64,000 nucleotides of DNA from Fimbriimonas ginsengisoli Gsoil 348 (GTDB taxonomy: Bacteria; Armatimonadota; Fimbriimonadia; Fimbriimonadales; Fimbriimonadaceae), in assembly GCF_000724625.1 (NCBI RefSeq), contig NZ_CP007139.1:4588001-4652000 (forward strand), in the 5' to 3' direction. Positions 25,364-35,834 of this stretch are shown here, piece after piece. Every line of letters begins with the position of its first letter. The first letter of the stretch is position 1. The position numbers and the translations under genes are program-made. The notes under the pieces are model-generated. The model was not told where the DNA came from, ran no database searches, and saw nothing but the letters and a program-made list of their open reading frames with translations.

Positions 25364-26059
25364 TTAATAGTCCGCCTGGACACTCTGTCTACCAACAGTT
25401 ATGATTTTTGCCCGGCAGTCCGCTGTCGTGTCGGCGAAGCATCCGTATGGGTACAGAACTGGCTGAGATGTGTTCTTCTGGACGTTCACCCCTAGAGCAA
25501 GCGTATATGTTTGTTGTACCGTTGCCGTCCAGGTGTTTACGGGTCCCGTCACTTGCGTAAAATAACCCGTCTGGCCACTGATGTACGAACCTCGGACATA
25601 GGTGGTTGAACCCGAGGTTACATTCTGCATAAATCCTGCCGTCGCCGACACCACACCCGGCAGTGTCCCGTCGATTTCCGCCTTCGCAAACCAGGTTCCG
25701 GGGTTAGAATTCGGCTGTCCGCCGCACTGAGCATGGGATCGGGCATAGTACTTGGTCGCTATGCTAACGTTGACGTTGCTAACAGGCGGCGTTTCCCCAG
25801 CAGCCCCCGTCCAAGTTACGGTCCAAGTCACCGTGGGAGAAACCGAGTCGAGAGCGCTCGCGGAACCAGCCGGGCCACCGCAACTAACGGAATTCGCGCC
25901 GCCCCAGGTCAACTCATACGTTGGTGAGCCTGCGACCGACGCATAGCAGTTCGTCGTTGGGGAGGCCAAGAGAGTACCGCCAGAAAGAGAGTAGGTACCC
26001 GCGAAAGAAGCTGCCGAGAACAGTCCTAAGGCAACTAAGGAACCAGTTTTTAGAAACAT
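25364..26059 (-). CDS. Secreted hypothetical protein
   Basis: A 231-residue protein with a signal peptide (MFLKTGSLVALGLFSAASFA) and a beta-rich, Thr/Ser/Gly-rich body with six Cys residues that could form disulfides. No family recognised. ATG 26059 follows a GGAG site; the upstream in-frame ATG at 26107 is rejected. Base composition is less GC-rich than neighbouring genes, with many Thr and Asn codons. It may be exported or surface-exposed. Confidence 0.7.
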   Translation of the reverse strand: MFLKTGSLVALGLFSAASFAGTYSLSGGTLLASPTTNCYASVAGSPTYELTWGGANSVSCGGPAGSASALDSVSPTVTWTVTWTGAAGETPPVSNVNVSIATKYYARSHAQCGGQPNSNPGTWFAKAEIDGTLPGVVSATAGFMQNVTSGSTTYVRGSYISGQTGYFTQVTGPVNTWTATVQQTYTLALGVNVQKNTSQPVLYPYGCFADTTADCRAKIITVGRQSVQADY

Positions 26060-26191
26060 CGTTGATCTCCAAGTAGGGGTTAGACGCCCTACATGCGAGG
26101 GGACCACTCTTGTATTAATTATCGTTCTGATGTTTACACGAGAAAATCAAATTTTAAACGATCAAGTGTCCTTCCTATTACTTTAGATCCA

Positions 26192-26450
26192 ATGAAAATA
26201 CAATTAAGGGCTTTAGTCTCGCCCCAGATTGACCAAGGATTCCGGTCTACCGAATTCGCCCTCGGCTACGCGATGAACAACATCGCGTTCTACCTGAACG
26301 GCCAATGGGATGCGGGCGGCCCATGCAATACCAGTCCCAACCTCTCCTTCAATACGATCAACGGATTGGTTGTCGACGAGTCGGCTTCCGTTGCCGCACT
26401 TTGGGAGACCAAGATGGAGTGGGGCGACGTAGGGGGGTTGACGGCTACGA
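26192..26450 (+). pseudogene. Possible gene remnant
   Basis: The 385-base gap between two minus-strand genes contains a plus-strand stretch with host-like codon use and protein-like composition (STEFALGYAMNNIAFYLNG, then INGLVVDESASVAALWETKM). It has no obvious start signal, and its continuation past 26450 is only the shadow of the GH94 gene. It looks like a piece of a former gene, perhaps a secreted or pilin-like head, but I do not recognise it. Confidence 0.35.
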
Positions 26451-28631
26451 AGATAACATTCTGGCCACTCGGACCATCCATGCCGCTGATCCGGTGTACC
26501 AAGTCCACCCGGCCCGGCCCGCGTAAGGTGAATCGGGCCCGTCGACGTTCCCCGGCATCACGTACGGCTCCGCCGCGTACAGTTCCGAATCCTCTTGCGC
26601 TCGCAACAGCGGCAGCATCCCTCGATAGATCTGGCGAGCGGTGGCGTCGTCTCCCATCTTGGCGAACGCCCAGATCGCCCAGGTTGATGCGTGGCTGTAG
26701 ACGCCGCCGTTCTCCCGGAGGCCGGGGGCGTAGCGGGTGATGTAGCCGATGTACGGATCGACCTTAGAGAACGCCGGACGCAGTAGGAGGGCTCCGAAGT
26801 CGGTGACCAGGTGCTCGCGAACCGATTGCATGGCGCGCGCGGCCCGATCCGGAGGCGCGATCCCCGAGATCACCGCCCAGGTCTGCGGATTGAGGAAGAT
26901 CTTTCCCTCTTCGCAAACATGGCTTCCGAACGGCTTCCCATCGTCCCGCGTGCCGCCGATGTACCACTCGCCATCCCAAGCATGCTCGTTGACGGCCGCC
27001 CTGAGCGCTTCCGCTTCCCTTTCGTACCGCTCGGCAATCGAACCCTCCAAGATCGGGGCGAAGCGCTTAAGGATGTCGTACAGAAACATCGCGAGCCACA
27101 CCGACTCTCCCTTGCCATCGATACCCGCGTGGCTGAGGCCGTCGTTCCAGTCCCCCGCGCCGATGAGGGGGAGCCCTCGCTCCGATCGACGCGATAGCGC
27201 CCGGTCGATTCCTCGCCGGCAGTGGGCGAGCAGACTTCCCCGCTCACCTGGCTTTTCGGTCTGCCGATTTAAAAATGCGTACTCGTTATCTAGCGCCGCG
27301 ATATTTCCCGTCGCGTCCAAGTAAGCGAGCGTTCCGTAGGCAAGCCAAAGGCATGTGTCGCTGTGATGGCTGTGCACGAAAATATCGGTTCCCGGGTGCC
27401 ACCAGTGGCGCACCCCGCCATCCTCGTACATCGCTTCCGCGTGCCGTCCAAGCTGCAATAGCGTCGTTTCCGGTTCGCTTTGGAGCAGCATCAGGCTGTC
27501 CTGAAGCTGATCGCGGTACCCGTAAGCGCCCCCTTGCTGGTAGTAAGCGCACTTCGCCAAAAGACGGCCGGCCACCGCCTGATAAGGCAGCCAGGTGTTG
27601 CACATCAGATCGATCGCTTCGTCGCCGGTCTGGACGTTCATCGCCGCGCAACGCTCGCGCCAACCATCGACCGTCGCTGTTAATTCGGCCCGCGCCGAGG
27701 CCTCGTCGTACTTCGCCGCGAGGGTAAGCGCCTCCGCCTCCGTTGGGGCGGCTCCCAAAGTGAGAACAATGGTTCGCGTCTCCCCTGGCGCCAATTCCAG
27801 AGTCGCCAGGCCACCCGCCACTGGGTCGTCCCAGCGAGCGGTCCGGGACGTTTCGACTTCGCGATACATCGCCTCCGGGGCGGAAGTGCTTCCCTCGCGT
27901 CCGAGCCAGGCCTGTTTATCGGTAACCCACCGAACCTCTTCTACTCCCGACCAGGAAATGAACGCCCGCTCCGGCTCCGCCATCTCGGTACGCCGATGCT
28001 CGACGAGCCCGGGGTGCTTCCACGCTACCAGCGTGTTGCCTTGCGCCCGGCTCTCCATAAACAGGCGGTGGAATTCTCGGTGCCAATCGCCGATCCCGCC
28101 GAGGTGCCACTCAAGATAGCTCCCCAGTTGCAGTCGCCGCGGCTTCTCCGTAAGGTTTTCGATTTCGACGATCCACACCTCGGCGCAGTCGTCGCGCGGG
28201 ACGAACACCGTGTGGCGCGTCTCCAGGCCCATGAATCGGCGGGTGAAAGTGGTCGCTCCGAGGTCGTGCCGCACCTCTTCGAGTTCAGCCCGGTGCCGGG
28301 TCGGCTGGTAGGTCGTCGACCAGAGCTCGTCCGGCCGATCCAAATCCTGGACGTAGATAAACCGCCCGTAAGCGTCTTGAACGAGGTCTTGCTCCCAGCG
28401 CGAGAGCCGGTAAAGCTGGCAATTATCCGCCCAAGAGAAGCCGCCCCCGGCTTGACTAACGACCACCCCGTACTTGTCGTTCGACATCACGTTCGCCCAT
28501 GGACGAGGAGTGAGGACGTCTGTAACGACGAAAGCCCCGGTTCCCCCCTCGAAGTAGCCATAAGGGTTGGGAAAACGTCGGCCGGAGCACCCGGCTTCCG
28601 TAGCCGCCGGACGAAGCGCGTCATCGAGCAT
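26445..28631 (-). CDS. GH94 family glycoside phosphorylase
   Basis: A 728-residue inverting phosphorylase of the GH94 type (cellobiose, chitobiose and 1,2-beta-oligoglucan phosphorylases). N-terminal beta-sandwich: NPYGYFEGGTGAFVVTD, PWANVMSNDKYGVVVSQAGGG and SWADN. The (alpha/alpha)6 barrel has YGYRDQLQDSL, WWHPGTDIFVHSHHSDTCLW and the catalytic Asp in GAGDWNDGLS. It splits a beta-glucan-derived oligosaccharide with phosphate to give a sugar 1-phosphate. No signal peptide, so it acts in the cytoplasm on imported sugars. The GH144-like enzyme 4 kb away makes a 1,2-beta-oligoglucan substrate attractive; specificity cannot be read from sequence by eye. Known 1,2-beta-oligoglucan phosphorylases tend to be longer. 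Confidence 0.88.
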   Translation of the reverse strand: MLDDALRPAATEAGCSGRRFPNPYGYFEGGTGAFVVTDVLTPRPWANVMSNDKYGVVVSQAGGGFSWADNCQLYRLSRWEQDLVQDAYGRFIYVQDLDRPDELWSTTYQPTRHRAELEEVRHDLGATTFTRRFMGLETRHTVFVPRDDCAEVWIVEIENLTEKPRRLQLGSYLEWHLGGIGDWHREFHRLFMESRAQGNTLVAWKHPGLVEHRRTEMAEPERAFISWSGVEEVRWVTDKQAWLGREGSTSAPEAMYREVETSRTARWDDPVAGGLATLELAPGETRTIVLTLGAAPTEAEALTLAAKYDEASARAELTATVDGWRERCAAMNVQTGDEAIDLMCNTWLPYQAVAGRLLAKCAYYQQGGAYGYRDQLQDSLMLLQSEPETTLLQLGRHAEAMYEDGGVRHWWHPGTDIFVHSHHSDTCLWLAYGTLAYLDATGNIAALDNEYAFLNRQTEKPGERGSLLAHCRRGIDRALSRRSERGLPLIGAGDWNDGLSHAGIDGKGESVWLAMFLYDILKRFAPILEGSIAERYEREAEALRAAVNEHAWDGEWYIGGTRDDGKPFGSHVCEEGKIFLNPQTWAVISGIAPPDRAARAMQSVREHLVTDFGALLLRPAFSKVDPYIGYITRYAPGLRENGGVYSHASTWAIWAFAKMGDDATARQIYRGMLPLLRAQEDSELYAAEPYVMPGNVDGPDSPYAGRAGWTWYTGSAAWMVRVARMLSS

Positions 28632-28639
28632 ACGCGCAA

Positions 28640-28645
28640 AGTGTA
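28640..28645 (-). promoter_or_regulatory. TACACT -10 box, leaderless start of the GH94 gene
   Basis: On the minus strand TACACT ends 8 bases before ATG 28631. Confidence 0.5.
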
Positions 28646-28714
28646 CAGCGTGGGGGCCGATTGCTGATACGGTTCAGCTACGGGATTGGCAAGATTTACC
28701 TCTCCCTTATCCTT

Positions 28715-29932
28715 TCACTTTTCAAAGTGCGCAAGAGCGGCTTTTCGTACTCGCCCTGGCCGAAACACCGACCTGATCGCCTCCAGATATTTCATGCCGT
28801 GCACCGTATCCGGTTCCAGGTAGCTCCCTTCGGTCCACTCGTTCCAACAGTTGATATTGAGAACGCGCGGGCCGTACTTCTGGGCTAACAATCGCGTTTT
28901 GGTCATCTCGAGCGCAGTCCGAAATCGCTCGGGCGTGTTGCCGCCGATCGTGTTCATAAACGGGTAGCCGAAATTGCCGAACTCATCCCGCTGGTCGGCT
29001 CGAGGGCTGGAATCCCACCCCATGGTGACGTTCGGAAAATAAGGAACGCCGAATTCGTGCTCGGCGGTCTCCCAATATTTCATGTAGCCATCGCGGACGA
29101 CGTCGTAGTCCGTCTGTTGCTCCGGAAGCGAAACGTGGTGGATCCAGACATAAGAGGTCACGGAGTCGAATCCCAGATCTTTGATCAGCTTCGCGGTATC
29201 GGCGGGCTTCCCTTCACCGGGAAGGATCGGCTGCCCCCACACGACGGCATTCAGATGCAAGCCAGGCAGGCCCGCCGCAACCGCTTTCGCCCTCAATCGG
29301 TCAAGCGCCGCACGGGTTGCCTCGATGGATCCGAAATTCTCCAGCAGTTTCGTCAGCTCATAAAACGAGAAATACGGCTTCCCGTCGATCTTCCAGTAAT
29401 TGGGCCGGCGGAAGTAGTCCTTGATCAAATGGTCGCCGACCCTCTCAAACGTCGCAGGCGATACTCGGCCCGGATAGAGCAGCTTTTGTGGCGCACCCTT
29501 GCGGTAGGGATGGATGTCGAGCCAGTCGTGGTTTGCCCACATGAAGGCAAACTTCAGGCGCCGGTTGTTCTTTGCCCTCAAAAAGCCGTTGTCGATCGGC
29601 CGGTCTAGAAAAGGACCGTCATCGTAGTAGTACCAGTCGAAAATAAACGCATCGATCCCGTGGTCCGCCGCGGCGGCGATCTTCTTGGCCATCACGGTCG
29701 GATCGGATTCATCCGTGAAACCCCACAGAGGGAGGTTCGGCTGATGGTGGCCCGGAAAGCGCGGCTTGGCTGCCTTGACCAGTTCCCACTCCGACCATCC
29801 ATGTCCCTTCGATATCTCATTTCGAGGGTCGCCGGGGTGGTAGTTCCCGAAGTAATAGCTCGCCACCGTAATCTTTTCGGGCGGTGGCGAGGTCGCGGCG
29901 GACATGGCAAGTAAGAGCGCGATGCTGGTCAA
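28715..29932 (-). CDS. Secreted WbsX / GH99-like glycan protein
   Basis: A 405-residue protein with a short signal (TSIALLLAMSAATS) and a TIM-barrel domain of the WbsX/GH99-like family. Marks are VASYYFGNYHPGDP, GWSEWELVKAAKPRFPGHHQP, DAFIFDWYYYDDGP, FAFMWANHDW and the C-terminal NCWNEWTEGSYLEPD. Family members are found in polysaccharide synthesis and degradation loci; GH99 relatives are endo-mannosidases. The start is TTG at 29932. It is separated from the GH94 gene by 83 bases and has the same strand, so it may belong to the same sugar programme. Confidence 0.8.
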   Translation of the reverse strand: MTSIALLLAMSAATSPPPEKITVASYYFGNYHPGDPRNEISKGHGWSEWELVKAAKPRFPGHHQPNLPLWGFTDESDPTVMAKKIAAAADHGIDAFIFDWYYYDDGPFLDRPIDNGFLRAKNNRRLKFAFMWANHDWLDIHPYRKGAPQKLLYPGRVSPATFERVGDHLIKDYFRRPNYWKIDGKPYFSFYELTKLLENFGSIEATRAALDRLRAKAVAAGLPGLHLNAVVWGQPILPGEGKPADTAKLIKDLGFDSVTSYVWIHHVSLPEQQTDYDVVRDGYMKYWETAEHEFGVPYFPNVTMGWDSSPRADQRDEFGNFGYPFMNTIGGNTPERFRTALEMTKTRLLAQKYGPRVLNINCWNEWTEGSYLEPDTVHGMKYLEAIRSVFRPGRVRKAALAHFEK

Positions 29933-29994
29933 ACGATAACCTCAGCTCGGAATAAGCGATTACCCATCATACGGTCAACTCATGTGTCGGTAAC

Positions 29995-30771
29995 ATGCCG
30001 CACATGAGCGGTCGTCTTTTGGCTCTCCTTCCCGCCTTGATTCTTGCTGGTCCCCCCGGTGGCGCAGGCAAGGAGAAGCCGGTCCTGGTCGTGAATTTTG
30101 AATCGACTCCGGACGGAGGGATTCCCGACGGATTTACCAAACAAGGTAATTGCGAGGTCACCAGCAAGGAGGCTCACCGCGGCAAGAAGTGCCTTCAAAT
30201 CAATCCGGCCGAGAGGGGACCGCGCCGGATCGTGCTGAAGGGAGACCTCGTTAAGAATCTTGGAGGGAGCCATTGGGGACGGCTGTATCTGAAGGTCAAG
30301 ATTCCAACCCCCGTTCCAGTCGTCCCGGCGGGCCAAAGCTTCGCGGTGATTCACAGCACGATCGTGGAGGGGGCGGGGACGAGCCCGCTCCACAACGATC
30401 CGGTCTGGGTTCGCCTCGCCGACACGTGCACCGGTCCTGATGGCGGCTTGCAATGGCTGTACAACGTCTGGGTGACTCCGCGTCCCGAGTTCGGCAAAGG
30501 GAGCCCGTACAAGTACAAGTTCAACGGAAAGTGGATGCTCGTCGAATGGTATGTCGATCACGCGACCCAGACATACCAACTCTTCATCGACGGCAAAGAG
30601 ATCCCCGAGGTGAAGCTTAACAACGGCGCCGGCCACTTCGAGGGGACGGAAATCCCTCCGTTCTTCGATAGCCTTGCATTCGGTTGGAACAACTATCAGT
30701 CGGCGAGCGAGGGATTCACGGCGTGGATCGACGATATCGCCGTCGCCCACTTGCGCATCGGCGCCAAGTAG
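29995..30771 (+). CDS. Secreted jelly-roll (concanavalin-like) protein
   Basis: A 258-residue protein with a signal peptide (MSGRLLALLPALILAG, start ATG 29995 or 30004) and a beta-sandwich body: VLVVNFESTPDGGIPDGF near the N-terminus, WGRLYLKVKIP, WMLVEWYVDHATQTYQLFID and a final AWIDDIAVAHLRIG. This pattern is like Cip1/polysaccharide-lyase-type jelly rolls that bind or cut acidic or beta-glucans; the match is by strand pattern, not by catalytic residues. It is divergent from the WbsX-like gene across 62 bases, which may share a control region. Confidence 0.65.
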   Translation: MPHMSGRLLALLPALILAGPPGGAGKEKPVLVVNFESTPDGGIPDGFTKQGNCEVTSKEAHRGKKCLQINPAERGPRRIVLKGDLVKNLGGSHWGRLYLKVKIPTPVPVVPAGQSFAVIHSTIVEGAGTSPLHNDPVWVRLADTCTGPDGGLQWLYNVWVTPRPEFGKGSPYKYKFNGKWMLVEWYVDHATQTYQLFIDGKEIPEVKLNNGAGHFEGTEIPPFFDSLAFGWNNYQSASEGFTAWIDDIAVAHLRIGAK

Positions 30772-30911
30772 GGACTTGCGAACTAGTCCCGGCCGTCAAC
30801 CTTGTTTTGGCGCCACATGGGCAAACCGCCAATCAATCTGAGCTCGACGAGGTCCGGTTGCACGTTCTCGCGCAGCCGCTTCACTTCAAGGAAGCGAAGG
30901 ACGTAAAGCTC

Positions 30912-30948
30912 GATCATCCCGGAGACGCTGACCGTCTCCGGGATGATC
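30912..30948. terminator. Perfect 16-base hairpin between convergent genes
   Basis: gatcatcccggagacg (30912-30927) and its exact complement (30933-30948) with a 5-base loop lie between convergent genes. No T-run on either side, so it may stop transcription weakly or mark transcript ends. Confidence 0.6.
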
Positions 30949-30974
30949 CGCAATCTCCGAGATTATCGGACTCG

Positions 30975-33086
30975 CTAGGGACCTTCCCCAAGGAAATAGG
31001 TTCCCCAGAACTCGAAGTCCTCGTAGAAGTTATAGCGGCTAACTTGGTCCGCGTCATTCGTCTCCCAAGGTTCGTATTGGATGAAGTCTACGGCGCCCGT
31101 GGCATGCAGAGACGCCTGCAGCATTGCAAAGTAGGTGGCGCCGCCCTCGCTGTAGGCGGCCAACTCTCCACCCGCGTGAGTGATGCTGTACCAGTACGCT
31201 TGCCTGAAATACCACCAAGTGGTGAGAGGCGGGTTATGCGTGGTTACGGTCGTAGAATTGGCGATACTGTGGCCGTTCCATCCCATGAACACGTCGGGCG
31301 GATAGTAGACCCCGCCGATCGGTACACAGTAGGCGTTTAAGTTGTTGTAGGTGACCAGCGCCTTAGGGTGATCTTCGTTGTGTTCGTTCCCGAAGGTATT
31401 GCACCCATCGAGGAAGACCCAGTGGAAGCGCTGACCTCGATTTTGAAGAACGGTCGGAATGGAGAAGATGAAGTTATTGCTTGCATCTCCGAGTCGTCCA
31501 TCCGGTCCCGTCCAGTTGTAACTACAAAACTTGAGGTGGCCTAGCGCATCGATGCCCTGGAAGTTTCCATGGCCATAGATATACAGGTCCCACAGTTGGG
31601 GGCTTTGAATCCAGGTCCTCACCAACTGGGCGAGAACAGGCGAAAGTCCGCCATTTGGCGCACAGTAAAGAACCTGACTCGTATATCCGGGGTTTTGAAC
31701 CTGGAAATCCCCCACATAGGAGGAGATCAAGTTGGCATAGTCGTTCCCGTTGTCCGGTCCCCAAGGGGCAATCGGATATAGATCGGTCACCATGGCAAGT
31801 AGCCGAGGTACCGATGTGGCGATCATCATCGGCACGGGCAGATCGAATGTGGAATGGTCTGGTCCCGTAACATGAGCGACATAACGTCCGCTCGGGAGCA
31901 AGTTGCCGTTCGAATCCGTTCCATCCCAATCGAACGCAGCATGAGTTTGCAGCCCGACCCAAGTCCGGAGAATCGTCGTGGGTGCATTCCGGTTCGCGAT
32001 TTCAACCGACCAAGTCGACCAGTTGTTGTAGGCCCCGGTAGGCAGTAGATCGAATTCGAAGTGAGAGTACGTCGAGTCGGGCGTATACACGACGTCGCCG
32101 GTTTTCAGCCCATTGCAGGGCAAAGCAGGGACGGTCACCGTCTGCGGCGTGGAACTGGCAAAGCCGCTTGGGGACTGAGCTACGATTCGAACACTGTAGC
32201 TCGTGCCGGCCATTCTTTCAAGATCGAAGCTGCCACGAACCAAGTTCGCCGTACTGTAGGGTCCTAAACTGTCGTCCGCTTCGGCCTGGCCTATCACAAC
32301 ACCGTTCACAACGGCTTGGTAGATCCGATCTGCCGTACCTGTTGGGGGCGCGACCGCAAACGAGACATTGGTTCCCGAGGAGTCAACCGCAGGATTGGCG
32401 CTCCACGTCACGGAGTTGCCCGTGATTGCGGTGGCACTGCCGGAAGTCGGGGAAGTCGTCACCGTGGCTAGCGCAGAGTTCATCAGCTTCACCTTGTAGG
32501 TGTATGAAGTCCCGGCTACCGCGGTGAAGTCGTAGAATTGCGTAGAGGTGATGGGAACGGTATTGAAGGTCTTGATCGTTGTTCCAGGACCCGTTCGAAC
32601 GACTCGATAACCGGCCAGGCTCGTGCGAAGTGTCGCAGGGGAAGGATCCCATGAGACCAAGATGCCCCCTTCTCCGCCAAGGGCCGAAACGTGCGCGGGC
32701 GCAACGGAGGCTTTGGTGGACGCTACGGTCATCCGGAAAAAAGCAAAGGAATTGTCGTTTTGGCGTGCAGAAATTGTGACGGTGGTGGGTTGCGTCACGG
32801 CATGCACGGTCGCGGTAAACGAAGTGTTAGCGGGATCTCCACCAAAGGTCGTAGTGGCAGGCACGGAAACGGCCGCAGGGTTGGATGAAGTCAGATTGAG
32901 CGTGATCTCTGAGCCCGGAGAAAACGGAAGGATATTGGGATACATGCCGAGTTGAACCGTGACGGTCCCCGTTCCGACCATAAAGTCGGCCGAGGGGGTC
33001 AGCGATACCAACTGGTTTGCCGCCTGTGCGATCGGCGCAACACACAGAATTGTTAAAGCAAGCAGGATTCTACAAAGGTTATTCAA
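30975..33086 (-). CDS. Secreted protein with Ig/FN3-like domains, FlgD-like domain and caspase-like (clan CD) C-terminal region
   Basis: A 703-residue secreted protein (signal MNNLCRILLALTILCVAPIAQA). Order: an Ig-like domain (about 25-125), an FN3-like domain (about 130-225), more beta sandwich, a FlgD-type Ig domain (AAFDWDGTDSNGNLLPSGRY), then an alpha/beta region. In it YIYGHGNF (His about 506) and WVFLDGCNTFG (Cys about 562) are placed like the His-Cys dyad of caspase/gingipain-fold peptidases, followed by FMGWNGHSIANST, like the post-Cys GW strand. The start is TTG 33086 with GGAGGT 5 bases upstream. Peptidase activity is inferred. Confidence 0.7.
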   Translation of the reverse strand: MNNLCRILLALTILCVAPIAQAANQLVSLTPSADFMVGTGTVTVQLGMYPNILPFSPGSEITLNLTSSNPAAVSVPATTTFGGDPANTSFTATVHAVTQPTTVTISARQNDNSFAFFRMTVASTKASVAPAHVSALGGEGGILVSWDPSPATLRTSLAGYRVVRTGPGTTIKTFNTVPITSTQFYDFTAVAGTSYTYKVKLMNSALATVTTSPTSGSATAITGNSVTWSANPAVDSSGTNVSFAVAPPTGTADRIYQAVVNGVVIGQAEADDSLGPYSTANLVRGSFDLERMAGTSYSVRIVAQSPSGFASSTPQTVTVPALPCNGLKTGDVVYTPDSTYSHFEFDLLPTGAYNNWSTWSVEIANRNAPTTILRTWVGLQTHAAFDWDGTDSNGNLLPSGRYVAHVTGPDHSTFDLPVPMMIATSVPRLLAMVTDLYPIAPWGPDNGNDYANLISSYVGDFQVQNPGYTSQVLYCAPNGGLSPVLAQLVRTWIQSPQLWDLYIYGHGNFQGIDALGHLKFCSYNWTGPDGRLGDASNNFIFSIPTVLQNRGQRFHWVFLDGCNTFGNEHNEDHPKALVTYNNLNAYCVPIGGVYYPPDVFMGWNGHSIANSTTVTTHNPPLTTWWYFRQAYWYSITHAGGELAAYSEGGATYFAMLQASLHATGAVDFIQYEPWETNDADQVSRYNFYEDFEFWGTYFLGEGP

Positions 33087-33304
33087 ACACTACCTCCAGT
33101 CGCCGAGACTAGCACAGGATCTTGATTACAGCAAACTTTCAAAGCATGAATTAATAAATTCATCTGTTTTCACGTGTAAACCATCCTCTCTTTAAGATAG
33201 CTTTTATTAAGATTTAGGTCTTGCTGGGGTGGAAATCAGATCGGAGGCCACTCTTCGACCCACGTGTGTATCGAGGTCCGAAACGGACAAAGCTGTAGCT
33301 ACCG

Positions 33305-33331
33305 TTAGCACTCGCATGGGTAAACTGCCAA
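33305..33331 (+). promoter_or_regulatory. CIRCE-like HrcA operator, left half perfect
   Basis: TTAGCACTC (33305-33313), a 9-base spacer, then AACTGCCAA (33323-33331). The CIRCE consensus is TTAGCACTC-N9-GAGTGCTAA, so the left half is perfect and the right matches 6 of 9. The right half is inside a sequence also present near 30816, so it may not be functional. It lies about 65-90 bases before groES. Confidence 0.45.
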
Positions 33332-33394
33332 TCAAACCGGCCCTCGACGGGCCGTTCCGAAATTAAAGATTTCACATTGGAGGAACGAATCAAC

Positions 33395-33706
33395 ATGGCC
33401 ATTCAGCCCCTGCACGATCGAATCATCGTTGAGGCCGCGGCAAAGGAGGAGAAGTCCGCCGGCGGCATCATCCTTCCCGACACCGCTCAAGAGAAGCCCC
33501 AGCGCGGCAAAGTCCTCGCCGTGGGTCCCGGCAAGCGCCTCGATAGCGGGCAGCTCGCCCCCGTCGGCATCAACGTCGGCGACACCGTTCTGTACGGCAA
33601 GTACGGCGGGACCGAGGTCAAGGTCGACGGCCAAGACCTCGTCATTCTTCGCGCGGACGACGTCCTCGCCGTACTAGAGAACGAGCCGGTGGGAGCTACT
33701 GCGTAA
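33395..33706 (+). CDS. groES: Co-chaperonin GroES
   Basis: A 103-residue GroES: MAIQPLHDRIIVEAAAKEE, mobile loop SAGGIILPDTAQEKPQRG, and NVGDTVLYGKYGGTEV. It caps GroEL during protein folding in the cytoplasm. ATG 33395 has GGAGG at 33379-33383; an in-frame ATG at 33377 adds six residues across that site and is rejected. The gap before it (33087-33394) holds an AT-rich stretch and the CIRCE-like site. Confidence 0.97.
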   Translation: MAIQPLHDRIIVEAAAKEEKSAGGIILPDTAQEKPQRGKVLAVGPGKRLDSGQLAPVGINVGDTVLYGKYGGTEVKVDGQDLVILRADDVLAVLENEPVGATA

Positions 33707-33710
33707 GAGG

Positions 33711-33800
33711 CGTTAGGCGCTAAGGCGTTGGGCGTTAGCACAAAGAAACGCCTAACCCCAAGCGCCCTCCCCTACTGCTAACCGCCAACCGCCAACTGCT
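33711..33800. repeat. Iterated GGCGTTAGGCG-type inverted repeat between groES and groEL
   Basis: gaggcgttaggcgctaaggcg... (33711-33737) is followed by aacgcctaaccccaagcgcc (33748-33767) and iterated ctaaccgccaaccgccaactgctaac (33777-33802). It could form a long hairpin within the groESL message. The repeat at 60716 uses nearly the same unit. Confidence 0.8.
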
Positions 33801-33802
33801 AA

Positions 33803-35410
<1,608 letters not shown>

Positions 35411-35425
35411 TCCACCCGGACTTTT

Positions 35426-35460
35426 AGAGCCCGACGAGCAAAGCTCGCCGGGCTCTTTTG
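35426..35460 (+). terminator. Intrinsic terminator of groESL
   Basis: agagcccgacgagc (35426-35439) pairs with gctcgccgggctct (35443-35456), one mismatch, followed by tttgtttc. It is 15 bases after groEL. Confidence 0.93.
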
Positions 35461-35834
35461 TTTCTCAGGAGATGCACCACGCCTCACCGCCCCGGCGCGT
35501 CGGTGGAGGTCTTACGTATCTATTAACTAGCGTGGAAAGCAGAGGTCAGGATTGTCCCTTACAGCTGAGACTAAGACATAGACTAAGTTGAAAACGGATC
35601 ACGAGGCATACATCAGCGTGACGACTCTCGACGACTTTCCTGTGTCGGCGACCTTACGAGGAGCGGACATGGGCGATTCAGCCCGTTTCGTCGGCTGCAA
35701 CCCTCGTGAGTCAGCCGATCCATTCCCCTATCTGCAGGATGGTGGCGGAGGGGGTGTTTTACTTGGCAGGATTCGATCCGGAAACCACCGAAACCATTTG
35801 CACCAAAAAACAACTTTATGTAGCCAGCTGTCGA
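35461..35834. other. Gap with no supported gene
   Basis: This 374-base stretch between the groESL terminator and the KAP gene has one open plus-strand frame (from 35588) whose composition is not protein-like and which runs into the antisense of the KAP gene. A short hairpin (ggtgg...ccacc, about 35741-35787) is visible. It may be the left border of the inserted island. Confidence 0.6.

Noticed and set aside
35735-35790. tRNA- or tmRNA-like segment (ggattcgatcc near ccacc)
   Set aside because: The pairing of a T arm and acceptor stem could not be made; no anticodon arm is visible.
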